Assembly (NCBI GenBank): GCA_016703425.1
Contig: JADJCA010000012.1
Location: forward strand, 248,001 to 312,000
DNA from: Myxococcales bacterium
GTDB taxonomy: Bacteria; Myxococcota_A; Polyangia; Polyangiales; Polyangiaceae
Reading direction: 5' to 3'
Length of the DNA: 64,000 nucleotides
The position numbers were made by a program, and so were the translations under genes. The notes beneath the pieces are model-generated. The model was not told the DNA's origin. It saw only the letters and a list, made by a program, of their open reading frames with translations, and did not search any database. Numbering within the stretch: position 1 is the stretch's first letter; each line of letters starts with the position of its first letter. Below, piece after piece: positions 36,386-44,168 of this stretch.

Positions 36386-37776
36386 GCGAGCGAGACGACG
36401 AGCGACCGCTGTCCGAGGACGTGGACCTGGAGGCGTGGGACGCGGCGCCGCCGCCTCGCGATTTTTCGGAGCGCGTGGTGGAGCGCATCCGCGCCGAGCG
36501 CAGCGATGGTCAGGGGGCCGCGCCGAAAGGGCGTCGGTTCGGTTCGCGCGCGACGGCGGTCGTGATCGCGGCGTCGCTCGCCGCCAGCGTCGCGTTGGCG
36601 TTTCGGTCTCCAGCGCCCGCGCGAGGGTCGGCCATCGCGCGCGATCGCATCGAGCTCACGATGGGGTCACGTGCCCGCGTGGTCCTCGAGCCGGGCGCCG
36701 AGCTCGCGTGGGACGGTGACGACGTCGTTCAGTCGCGAGGTGACGTTTTTTATCGAGTGGAACCCGGTGCGCGTTTTCGCGTGAAGACGCCGGCGGGGGT
36801 CATCGAGGTCAAGGGAACTTGTTTTGGAGTGAGGGTGGCGGAGATGCAAAAGCGAGACATCAAGGTTGCGGCGGCGGGGGCAGGGGCGGCGGCGCTTGTG
36901 CTGCTCGGCGTGTACGAAGGCAAGGTCGCGTTGTCACACGACGGCCAGCGAGCGGAGCTTGGCGCGGGGGAGGCGGCTACCTTTGGCGGCGGGCGCGTCG
37001 AGCGGCAGTCGCTCGCAGACGGGCAGAAGGCCTTCGACGCGAAGGTCGCTGCGCGCGGAGACGAGCCGCTCGAGGCTGCCAATCAGAACCTCGTGAACCA
37101 GGTCACGGACTACAAGAAGCGCCTCGAGGCGCTCTCCGCCCAGAAGGTGGAGCTCGAGGGCAAGCTCTCCTCCACGGAGAGGGCGCTAGCGGCGGCGCAG
37201 GCCGACGGCTCGGCGCCGCGCGTCAAACACGACTTCGACCTCTCACAGGACGACTGGAAAGAGCTCGCCAAAGACGGCACCGTCAAGGCGCGCACCCCGT
37301 GCATCAAGCCCGAAGGGTGGGCGCCCTCGGCCGAGCAGTTGCAGCGGCTGGGCCTGGCACCGGACGACGCCGCGACGCTTAAGACGGCCTACGCGCAATC
37401 GAACGAGCGCATCTGGGCGGCGCTACGGCCCCTGTGTGCGCAAGCCGTGAACAGCGCCGAGGTGGCGGAGAAGTTGGGGCCCAGCACGTGCCAACACCTC
37501 GTCCTCGACGTGGAGGGAGCCAAAGACGGTGACGCGACCAACGAGGCGATGCGCCTCGTGGGGGAGATCCGCTCGGGTGCGCGGCCGATGCCAGGCCCCG
37601 GCGAGAAGCTGCATCCGGTCGCCAAGATGTTCCTCGCGGTTACGCACGAGCCCAAGGCGTTCGAAGACGAGCTGGCGCGCGCTTTCGGACCCGAGGAGGC
37701 CCACCGCATCGCTTACAGCGACGAGCTTTGCATGTCGCGCAGCACCTGGGGCCGGGGCCCGCGCAAGGGCAAGTGA
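36382..37776 (+). CDS. FecR-domain membrane protein, probable anti-sigma factor
   Basis: The 464-residue protein has a short acidic cytoplasmic N-terminus with a helical stretch (FSERVVERIRAERSD) and one transmembrane helix (ATAVVIAASLAASVALAF). A FecR-type domain follows (SRGDVFYRVEPGARFRVKTP, VIEVKGTCFGVRV), then a coiled coil (YKKRLEALSAQKVELEGKL) and an unknown C-terminal domain. The GTG start at 36382 is preferred: GGAGG lies six bases before it and it overlaps the sigma stop codon as GTGA. Overlap with an ECF gene and the single-pass topology argue for an anti-sigma role. The N-terminus has no zinc-binding ZAS motif, so binding would be through another helix. Confidence 0.82.
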   Translation: MSERDDERPLSEDVDLEAWDAAPPPRDFSERVVERIRAERSDGQGAAPKGRRFGSRATAVVIAASLAASVALAFRSPAPARGSAIARDRIELTMGSRARVVLEPGAELAWDGDDVVQSRGDVFYRVEPGARFRVKTPAGVIEVKGTCFGVRVAEMQKRDIKVAAAGAGAAALVLLGVYEGKVALSHDGQRAELGAGEAATFGGGRVERQSLADGQKAFDAKVAARGDEPLEAANQNLVNQVTDYKKRLEALSAQKVELEGKLSSTERALAAAQADGSAPRVKHDFDLSQDDWKELAKDGTVKARTPCIKPEGWAPSAEQLQRLGLAPDDAATLKTAYAQSNERIWAALRPLCAQAVNSAEVAEKLGPSTCQHLVLDVEGAKDGDATNEAMRLVGEIRSGARPMPGPGEKLHPVAKMFLAVTHEPKAFEDELARAFGPEEAHRIAYSDELCMSRSTWGRGPRKGK

Positions 37777-37930
37777 GCGAGCACGCCGCGTAGACGACGG
37801 GCGACACCGCGGCTTCTCGTCCACGGCAGCGGCGTGGCGCCGCCGCGAGGGACGAGCCATCTCCGCGGCGACGAGCCCCCTTCGCTGCGCGCTCTTGCGA
37901 TGGCATGCGCCCTGCTTGGGTGACGACGCC

Positions 37931-38707
37931 ATGCAACGGAGGTCCTTTCTCGCTCTCCTCGGCGTGTCCGCCGGCGCCGGCGTCAGCTGGCTCCTCGGTG
38001 GCTGCATCGAGCAAGGCACTTCCTGGGTGCCTACGGGGCGCCTCCTCGTACCCGTTCCCATCGACGACGACGAATACGTGCCGGCGTCGTCGACGCAGTC
38101 CACGGCGGTGGTTCAAGCGACGTGGGAGCCGAACCCGAGTTGGCAAGCGCGCGCGGTGCAGCTCGAGGCCTTCGGCGTCTTTACCGAAGAGGCTCCGGGC
38201 CCTTGGGCGGGACGCGAGCGGAGTCACGTGCCAACTGTTGTGCGCGACACAGTGATGCCTGAGCGCGTCACCGTCATGGTCAGTCACATCATGAGCAACG
38301 GACCGCGCGGCGTCTCAGGTACATCAGACGCCGCCACGGTCCCGGGCAGCGACGACGCGGGCGATGTGTGGTCGCCGAACCCGGAGCTCGAAGACGCGGC
38401 CGTCGATGTGGCGCTCGCCGCGGAGTCTGGGCTCGAAGGCGACGACGCCGAGGCTCCGGCCCCGCCGCCTCCCCAGAACCTTCTCGCGCCGCTTGCGCCC
38501 GTCGACGAGCCCTACCACTTCACGACGACGATCTACGTGAAGGCCGACTCCGGTGAGGTCCTGGGGCTGATCGAGCTCCGACCTACCGATGCCGAGCCAC
38601 CCGTGATCACCTTCGTGTTGCCCCGCGGCGTCGGGAGCCTGACGGCGTATGCCGCATGCAATCTGCACGGATTGTGGGCTTCGTCGCCGCTCGCGGTCAA
38701 CTCCTAG
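37931..38707 (+). CDS. Tat-exported superoxide-reductase-like lipoprotein
   Basis: The 258-residue protein starts MQRRSFLALLGVSAGAGVSW, a twin-arginine signal followed by a Cys25 lipobox (LGGC). The folded part matches the desulfoferrodoxin/neelaredoxin iron domain: SHVPTV (His99), VSHIMS (His119), PYHFTT (His196) and CNLHGLW (Cys243, His246), the four His and one Cys that ligate the Fe site in superoxide reductase. Between His119 and His196 lies an acidic Ala/Pro/Asp-rich insert of about 60 residues. The Glu and Lys near the first His in classical enzymes (GEKH) are not in the same register (RERSH). Most superoxide reductases are cytoplasmic, so a lipid-anchored export form is unusual. It follows the sigma/FecR pair after 154 bases. 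Confidence 0.75.
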   Translation: MQRRSFLALLGVSAGAGVSWLLGGCIEQGTSWVPTGRLLVPVPIDDDEYVPASSTQSTAVVQATWEPNPSWQARAVQLEAFGVFTEEAPGPWAGRERSHVPTVVRDTVMPERVTVMVSHIMSNGPRGVSGTSDAATVPGSDDAGDVWSPNPELEDAAVDVALAAESGLEGDDAEAPAPPPPQNLLAPLAPVDEPYHFTTTIYVKADSGEVLGLIELRPTDAEPPVITFVLPRGVGSLTAYAACNLHGLWASSPLAVNS

Positions 38708-38736
38708 CGAGCGTCTCTCGCGCCCGCGCTTGCCGG

Positions 38737-40071
38737 CTAGGACTCCTTTTGCCGCTCGCCGATCTGGTGGCGCTGCAGGAGCTCGGTGAGGTACGAGCGA
38801 TCCATCTGGGCGACGCGAGCCGCTTGACGCACGCTGCCGCCGGAGCGCTCGAGCAACGCCTGGAGGTAGTCGCGTTCAAAGGCGTCGACGACGACCTTGC
38901 GCGCCGCGCGGTAGCCGAGGGGCCTCACGGCGGCGAACGTCTCCGCGCCGCCGAAGCTCTCCGTCGAGGAGAGGTTTCCAAGGTCGCGGGGGGCGCCGAG
39001 GACGATGGCGGCCTCGACCACGTTGCGCAGCTCCCTCACGTTGCCGGGCCAGTGGTAGGCGATGAGGCGCCGCATGGCCTCTTCTGGAAACACGGCCTCG
39101 ACGGGCCCCTCGAAGGCCGCCTCGCGAAGGAAGTGCTCCACAAGCAAGGGAATGTCTTCGCGCCGCTCCCGCAGCGCGGGAACGCGCAGCGTCACCACGG
39201 CGAGGCGGAAGAAGAGATCGAGGCGGAACCGCGCCGCGTTCACGTCAGCGCGAAGATCGCGATGCGTGGCGCTGATGACGCGGACGTCGACCGTCACGTC
39301 ATCGCTTCCGCCTACGCGACGGAAGCGACGCCGTTCGAGGACGCCCAAGAGCAGCGACTGAATCTCCGGCGACAGCTCACCGATCTCATCGAGAAAAATG
39401 GTCCCGTGGTTGGCGAGAGAGAAGGCGCCCTCGCGCCGCTGTTCTGCACCAGTGAACGCACCGCGTTCGTGACCGAAGAGTTCACTCGCGAAGAGCGCCG
39501 GTACGGTGGCGGCGCAGTCGACGGTCGCCATCGGGGCGTCTTGCGAAGCGATCTCGTGAATGGCCCGCGCGATGAGCTCTTTGCCGGTGCCCGATTCGCC
39601 GACGATGAGCACCGGCGCGTTCGTCGAGCCAAGTTGGCTGATGCTCGCGAAGAGTCGCTGCATCACCGCTGAGCGGCCCAGGAGACCGCCTATCGAGTCG
39701 ATCTCGAAGGTGCGAACGACGACCTCGTCGCCGTCCTCGACGCGGAGCGTCGTGCTGCCAATGCGGATGGTGGCGCCGGGGTCCACGACAACGCGGGCGC
39801 CGTCGAGCGTGGCCGCGGCGACGCGCGTGCCGTTGGTCGAGCCCAGGTCCGTCGTGAGGATGCCCTCGTTGAGGCGCCTCAACTCGAGGTGAAACCGTGA
39901 AACGGTGCGATCGGTTAGCCTGAGGCCGTTGCCTTCGGCGGTGCCCACCGTGAGGACGTCCTCCGGCGCGACGAAGCTAAGGCCCGCGTCGGGGCCTTCG
40001 GTGACGACGGCGCGGAGCGTGCGAACGGGGATGCCAGGCCGACGCTGGCGATGGGTGCCGTCGGTTTCCAT
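38737..40071 (-). CDS. FHA-domain sigma54-dependent transcriptional activator
   Basis: The 444-residue protein has an N-terminal FHA phosphothreonine-binding domain (about residues 40-95; GNGLRLTD, VSRFHLELR, LGSTNGTRV) and a sigma54 AAA+ domain with Walker A GESGTGKE (158-165), intact GAFTGA (204-209), GTIFLDEIGEL and WPGNVRELRN. A Fis-type helix-turn-helix is at the C-terminus (GGSVRQAARVAQMDRSYLTE). FHA-sigma54 activators are a myxobacterial hallmark; phosphorylation by Ser/Thr kinases is thought to control them, and three kinases are encoded in this window. The gene converges on the superoxide reductase gene 29 bases away. Confidence 0.93.
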   Translation of the reverse strand: METDGTHRQRRPGIPVRTLRAVVTEGPDAGLSFVAPEDVLTVGTAEGNGLRLTDRTVSRFHLELRRLNEGILTTDLGSTNGTRVAAATLDGARVVVDPGATIRIGSTTLRVEDGDEVVVRTFEIDSIGGLLGRSAVMQRLFASISQLGSTNAPVLIVGESGTGKELIARAIHEIASQDAPMATVDCAATVPALFASELFGHERGAFTGAEQRREGAFSLANHGTIFLDEIGELSPEIQSLLLGVLERRRFRRVGGSDDVTVDVRVISATHRDLRADVNAARFRLDLFFRLAVVTLRVPALRERREDIPLLVEHFLREAAFEGPVEAVFPEEAMRRLIAYHWPGNVRELRNVVEAAIVLGAPRDLGNLSSTESFGGAETFAAVRPLGYRAARKVVVDAFERDYLQALLERSGGSVRQAARVAQMDRSYLTELLQRHQIGERQKES

Positions 40072-40187
40072 CGCGTCAAGGTATCAGGGCTTTCCGGCGT
40101 GGGAACCTTGGGTGAGACCCGTCTGGTTCGTAGCCAACCGAGACGCGGGCGGTTGGGTCGAGGTCCTCTCGGCACCTCTGCTCACGC

Positions 40188-40739
40188 TCAGCGGCCGCAG
40201 CGCACGTCGGCCGGGTACCGGACGCCCTTGCTGCAACTCGCGACGAGCGCGTACTTCGTGTAGGGCGGTGGCGGCTCGCGCCGCGTCATGCAGACGGTCG
40301 TGCAGTCGCCTCCTTGGCCCTGGCACGCAGCCGCGCAGTAGTCATGCTGCAAGCGCACTGCGCACCCGTTCGAACAGTTTTCACCGCCTCGCGCGCACGC
40401 GAGGATGCACTGCGACAATCGTGCGCAGCCGGGGTCCGTCGCGCAGTCGGTTTCGGGCTCGCCCTTCGTTCGCGGACCCAACGAGGGGGGGGGCCCGACG
40501 GGGGGAAGGACACGCGCCCACCGCGGGGGGGGCCGCCCGGACGCGGGACGCGCGCGGCGGAGCGGGCAGCACACCTCGTCGAGAGCGCTCTGGCAGCCCG
40601 GGTTCGCGAAAAGTCGGAGGCCACATCGGGCTCCCGGGTCGGTCGCCGCAGCGGAGGGGGGCGACTGCGGCGGCTCCGAGGCCTTGCAGGCGAGCAGCCC
40701 AGCGGCAACCACGGCAGCGACAAGACAACGGCTCAGCAT
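40188..40739 (-). CDS. Cys-rich lipoprotein with long C-tracts
   Basis: The 183-residue protein starts with a signal peptide and lipobox LLAC. Most of its second half is a Cys-rich domain (CATDPGCARLSQCILACARG, then CSNGCAVRLQHDYCAAAC) likely to be disulfide-bonded outside the cell, similar in style to the lipoprotein at 47908-48420. The linker in between is coded by homopolymer tracts: on the plus strand a run of nine G at 40485-40493, six G from 40500 and eight G near 40525. Both ends are in the same frame, so the gene is intact here. The function is unknown. Confidence 0.65.
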   Translation of the reverse strand: MLSRCLVAAVVAAGLLACKASEPPQSPPSAAATDPGARCGLRLFANPGCQSALDEVCCPLRRARPASGRPPPRWARVLPPVGPPPSLGPRTKGEPETDCATDPGCARLSQCILACARGGENCSNGCAVRLQHDYCAAACQGQGGDCTTVCMTRREPPPPYTKYALVASCSKGVRYPADVRCGR

Positions 40740-40856
40740 GGCAAGATGGTAAACGACGCGCGTCCGCCGACGGTGGCAGCGCCGCCACCGATCAGCGCGT
40801 CGGCGCAGGGGCGGTGGGCGCGCCACGCCAGCGCCAGCGGGGCGCGCGATGGCGGG

Positions 40857-40906
40857 CTCAGCGCATGCTCGCCGAGCGGCGCCTATTCGGCGCCGCGGAG
40901 GCGAGG
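40857..40906. repeat. 50-base direct repeat near tRNA-Cys, copy 1
   Basis: This stretch from CTCAGCGCATGC to GGAGGCGAGG is repeated identically at 40970-41019, 113 bases away. Its right end runs into sequence that matches the 3' part of the tRNA-Cys gene. Confidence 0.8.
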
Positions 40907-40916
40907 ATGGGATTCG
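40890..40916 (-). repeat. copy of the tRNA-Cys 3' end
   Basis: These 27 bases match 41038-41064 exactly, which is the acceptor strand and T-arm half of tRNA-Cys plus its flank. It lacks the rest of a tRNA, so it is a partial duplicate. It could be a remnant of an integration event at the tRNA or a local tandem duplication. Confidence 0.75.
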
Positions 40917-40969
40917 CCCCCGGGCGCTCCGAGACGCCACCGGCGCGGTGGCGTCGCGATGGGCACGGA

Positions 40970-41019
40970 CTCAGCGCATGCTCGCCGAGCGGCGCCTATT
41001 CGGCGCCGCGGAGGCGAGG
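40970..41019. repeat. 50-base direct repeat near tRNA-Cys, copy 2
   Basis: Identical to 40857-40906. It contains only the GAGGCGAGG acceptor-end part of the tRNA-like segment before diverging into a GC-rich spacer. Confidence 0.8.
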
Positions 41020-41046
41020 CGGGGGGCGCGCTCGGCCGCGCCGCGG

Positions 41047-41118
41047 AGGCGAGGATGGGATTCGAACCCACGTATAACGGATTTGCAATCCGCTGCCTAA
41101 CCACTTGGCTACCTCGCC
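41047..41118 (-). tRNA. tRNA-Cys (GCA anticodon)
   Basis: The 72-base cloverleaf folds completely. The acceptor stem pairs GGCGAGG with CCTCGCC. The D-arm has GCC and GGC. The anticodon stem GCGGA/TCCGT encloses loop TTGCAAA with anticodon GCA. The T-arm GTGGG/CCCAT encloses TTCGAAT. The discriminator base is U and CCA is not encoded. It lies on the minus strand, upstream of and divergent from the FHA AAA+ gene at 41291. Confidence 0.95.
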
Positions 41119-41290
41119 ATGAAGAGCGAACAAGGAAGCTAGCGAAGCGCACCCTCATCGGTCAACGAAGAAGCGAGGCGGGGGCAAGTGGGCTCGCGAC
41201 TCGGGCCCGAGCGCGTTCCTCGTTGCAGCCGCGCACGCGGCCCACCGACAACTCGATCGCACCGCGAATGTCGGTACAATCGCCCCACTC

Positions 41291-42610
41291 ATGAGCGACC
41301 GACAAACGGCGGCAGTCACGCGCAACGAGACCTGGGTCACGCCCGACGGCGCCGCTCTGTTGGTCCTCTCAGGCGGCGCGAAGGGCCGCTCGATTCCTTT
41401 GCCAGGCGAACCGGGCGAAGCCATTCGCGTGGGCAATGGTCCGGACAATGACCTCGTGCTCCCCGACGCGACCGTTTCGCGCACCCACTTCAGCGTCGAG
41501 CGCACAGCGCAGGGACTCTTGCTCAAGGACGCAGCGAGCACCAACGGCGTGCGCGTCTCCGACATCGCCGTCAAGGAGGCCGTGCTCGAGCCCGGCATGC
41601 GCATCACGGCCGGCGACGTTGCGCTCATGGTGACGGTGGAAGCCAAGGGAGCCGTCGTCCCCCCGAGCAGCGAGGACACCTTCGGGTTCACGCGCGGCGG
41701 AAGTCTCGCGATGCGACGCATCTTCGGCATCCTCGAGCGCGCTTCGGGGGCGACCGTTCCGGTGCTGCTCACCGGCGAGACGGGAACCGGCAAGGGCTCG
41801 CTGGCACGCTCCGTTCATGAGCGCAGTCCTCGCAAGGCGGGGCCCTTTGAGGTCGTCGACTGCGGCGCGCTTCAAGTTGCCGCGTCCCCGGAGGCCGAGC
41901 TCTTTGGGCAGGATGGAGGCGCACCCGGTGCCCTCGAGCGAGCCTTCGGCGGCACGATTCTCTTGGATGACGTCGACGAGTTGCCCCTCTCGATCCAAGC
42001 GGCCCTGGCACAAGCGCTCGACACGGGCACGCTCCGCCGCACCGGCAGTTCCACAGCCGTCCCGCTCAACGTGCGCGTCATCGCTGCCACGTCGAAGGAT
42101 CTGCGAGAAGAGAGCAGCGCCGGTCGCTTCCGTGAGGACCTGTACTTCCGGCTCGCCGTGGTGACGGTTCCCGTGCCGCCGCTCCGTGCTCGCCTCGATG
42201 ACCTTCCGCTGCTCGTGCAGCTCCTTTTGCCGAAGGCGAGCGACGGCGCCCCCATGCGCGTCAGCGCCGATGCGACGCGCGAGCTCAAGGGCTACGACTG
42301 GCCCGGCAACGTTCGCGAGCTCAGAAACGTCTTGGAGCGCACCGTTGCGCTCGCACGGGCCAGTGGCGAAACCGACATCAAGGGCTTTTACCTCAAGGCC
42401 ACGCGAGCTCGTCACGAAGGAGGCCTCCTCGAATTCGAAGTCGGCGTCAGCTACCGCGACGCCCGCGCCCGCATCGAGAGCTCCTTCGAAGCGGCCTTCG
42501 TTCGCTGGATCCACGATCTTCACCGTGGCAACGTCTCCGCCGCCGCGCGCGCCGCGAAGATGGATCGCAAGTACCTCGCGGAGCTGATCCGCAAGCATGG
42601 CATCCGCTGA
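41291..42610 (+). CDS. FHA-domain sigma54-type AAA+ protein with degenerate GAFTGA loop
   Basis: The 439-residue protein has an FHA domain (about residues 45-100; VGNGPDNDLVLPDATVSRTH, ASTNGVRV) and a sigma54-activator AAA+ domain with Walker A GETGTGKGS (162-170) and GGTILLDDVDEL, then WPGNVRELRN and a C-terminal Fis-type helix-turn-helix (NVSAAARAAKMDRKYLAEL). The sigma54-contacting loop is abnormal. After ELFG the sequence is QDGGAPGALERAFGGTILL, with no GAFTGA and eight residues fewer than the activator at 38737. It may not open sigma54 promoters and could instead act as a repressor, enhancer-only protein or kinase partner (inference). The kinase gene at 42597 overlaps its 3' end by 14 bases. 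Confidence 0.9.
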   Translation: MSDRQTAAVTRNETWVTPDGAALLVLSGGAKGRSIPLPGEPGEAIRVGNGPDNDLVLPDATVSRTHFSVERTAQGLLLKDAASTNGVRVSDIAVKEAVLEPGMRITAGDVALMVTVEAKGAVVPPSSEDTFGFTRGGSLAMRRIFGILERASGATVPVLLTGETGTGKGSLARSVHERSPRKAGPFEVVDCGALQVAASPEAELFGQDGGAPGALERAFGGTILLDDVDELPLSIQAALAQALDTGTLRRTGSSTAVPLNVRVIAATSKDLREESSAGRFREDLYFRLAVVTVPVPPLRARLDDLPLLVQLLLPKASDGAPMRVSADATRELKGYDWPGNVRELRNVLERTVALARASGETDIKGFYLKATRARHEGGLLEFEVGVSYRDARARIESSFEAAFVRWIHDLHRGNVSAAARAAKMDRKYLAELIRKHGIR

Positions 42611-44123
42611 AGCTTCGCCCCCGGACAACGACGACGCGCCGGAGCCGCTCCGCGAGTCGGTCTTGCTGCGCATTGGGCGCTACGAGCTCTTCGATCGGAT
42701 CGCGTCGGGCGGCATGGCGACGGTCTACCTCGGACGCGTGGTTGGCGACGCCGGGTTTCGGCGGACCGTCGCCCTCAAGCGCCTCCATCCTCACCTCGCC
42801 CAGGAGAAGAGTTTCGTCGCGATGTTGCGCGACGAGGCACACCTCGCGAGTCGCATCCGGCACCGCAGCGTCGTTCCCGTGCTCGACGTCGTGGACACCG
42901 GCACCGAGCTGCTCTTGGTTCTGGAATTTGTCGAAGGTGTCTCTCTCGGAGCCCTGATGACGAGGCTCCGCGAGCGCGGCGTTCCGATGCCGCTCGACCT
43001 CGCATGCGGAATCTTGCGCGGCGTGCTCGCGGGCCTTGGCGCGGCGCACGCAGCCACCGACGAGAGCGGCGCTCCCTTGGACCTCGTTCATCGCGACGTT
43101 TCTCCCCAAAACGTCCTCCTCGGCAAAGACGGAATCGTGCGCATCGTCGACTTCGGCATCGCCAAGGCTCGGGGCCGGCTCCAAACGACCGACGATGGCC
43201 GGCTGAAGGGCAACTTCGCGTACATGGCGCCGGAGCAAGCGCGGCGAAAGCCGGTCACCGCCGGCGCCGATCTCTTCGCCGCTGGCGTGCTCGCCTGGGA
43301 AATGCTGACGGGGCGCCGCATGCACCCCGACGACGACGCCGCGGCGGTGTTGACGCGCGTCCTCTACGAGTCGCCGATGCGCGTGAGCGAGTTCCGGGAC
43401 GTCTCAGAAGCGGTGGACGCCGTCGTCGCTAAGGCGCTCGCCAAGGAGCCCGAGGCCCGCTTCCGAACGGCCGCCGAGATGAGCGAGGCCTTCGGAGCGG
43501 CGCTTGGGACTGCGGGGCCCGGCGCTGTCGCGGCGTTCCTGCGCGAGCACGTCGGCGATGAACTCACGGCCTTGCGACGCCGCATTGAAAGGGTCGAGGG
43601 TGCCGATCGCCTCTCGTCCGAGCCGCCCGTCGCGCCAACACCAGACGCGGCTGCGGTCGCTCCGCGCGTGACCGAGGTCGTCGATGCACCGGCGCTTCCG
43701 GCCCCGACGCGGCAGGGTCGGAGGCTCGTGGCTCTCGTCGTCAGTGCAGCCGTGGGCGGTCTGCTGCTCGCCTTCGCCGTGAGTACGCTCGGTGGTCGCG
43801 CCCAAGAGCCGACGGGCGCGGTTCCGTCGGCGGCGCCGAGGTTGTCACCGTCAGCGACGGACGACGTCGCGACTGCGGCTGCGACCTCCGCCGCGACCGC
43901 GACCGCGACCACGACCACGACCGCGACCGCGAGCGCGAGCGCGAGCGCGAGCGTGGTTGGGGGGCGCTCGGAGGTCCCGAGCCTTGTCGACGCGTTCGGA
44001 CGTCGTCCGTCGATTCGCCCCCCGCGCGCCAGCGTTTCCGTGAACCCGCGGTTGCCCACGCCCGCACCATCGATGTCGACCACCAGGCCAGGCCTCGAAG
44101 GCATCCCCCGCGAGCGTGAGTAG
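42597..44123 (+). CDS. Ser/Thr protein kinase (membrane-anchored)
   Basis: The 508-residue protein has a Hanks-type kinase domain (ASGGMATVYLGR glycine loop, VALKRLHPH, HRDVSPQNVLLG near residue 164, RIVDFGIAKA, KGNFAYMAPEQARR). A transmembrane helix near residues 375-395 (LVALVVSAAVGGLLLAFAVS) is followed by an Ala/Thr/Ser low-complexity tail. The HRDVSPQN variant is common in myxobacterial kinases. The ATG lies inside the end of the FHA protein gene, so the two are translationally coupled and likely partners. The tail contains a hexanucleotide-repeat stretch (43896-43955). Confidence 0.92.
   Translation: MASAEASPPDNDDAPEPLRESVLLRIGRYELFDRIASGGMATVYLGRVVGDAGFRRTVALKRLHPHLAQEKSFVAMLRDEAHLASRIRHRSVVPVLDVVDTGTELLLVLEFVEGVSLGALMTRLRERGVPMPLDLACGILRGVLAGLGAAHAATDESGAPLDLVHRDVSPQNVLLGKDGIVRIVDFGIAKARGRLQTTDDGRLKGNFAYMAPEQARRKPVTAGADLFAAGVLAWEMLTGRRMHPDDDAAAVLTRVLYESPMRVSEFRDVSEAVDAVVAKALAKEPEARFRTAAEMSEAFGAALGTAGPGAVAAFLREHVGDELTALRRRIERVEGADRLSSEPPVAPTPDAAAVAPRVTEVVDAPALPAPTRQGRRLVALVVSAAVGGLLLAFAVSTLGGRAQEPTGAVPSAAPRLSPSATDDVATAAATSAATATATTTTTATASASASASVVGGRSEVPSLVDAFGRRPSIRPPRASVSVNPRLPTPAPSMSTTRPGLEGIPRERE
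43896..43955 (+). repeat. in-frame hexanucleotide repeat tract
   Basis: The stretch consists of near-perfect units of GCGACC/ACGACC followed by GCGAGC, coding for alternating Ala-Thr then Ala-Ser in the kinase tail. Six-base units keep the reading frame, so length changes would alter the linker without breaking the protein. Confidence 0.7.
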
Positions 44124-44168
44124 CGAGCGAGGGCGCGCGCTCGACAAAATGCGCGTAGCCTGTGGCTC

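Noticed and set aside
40890..40916. A second tRNA gene
   Set aside because: Only the acceptor and T-arm half matches tRNA-Cys; no anticodon or D-arm is present.
38737..44123. Integrated element at tRNA-Cys
   Set aside because: No integrase, no phage or transfer genes and no composition shift were seen near the repeats; the signalling genes look native.
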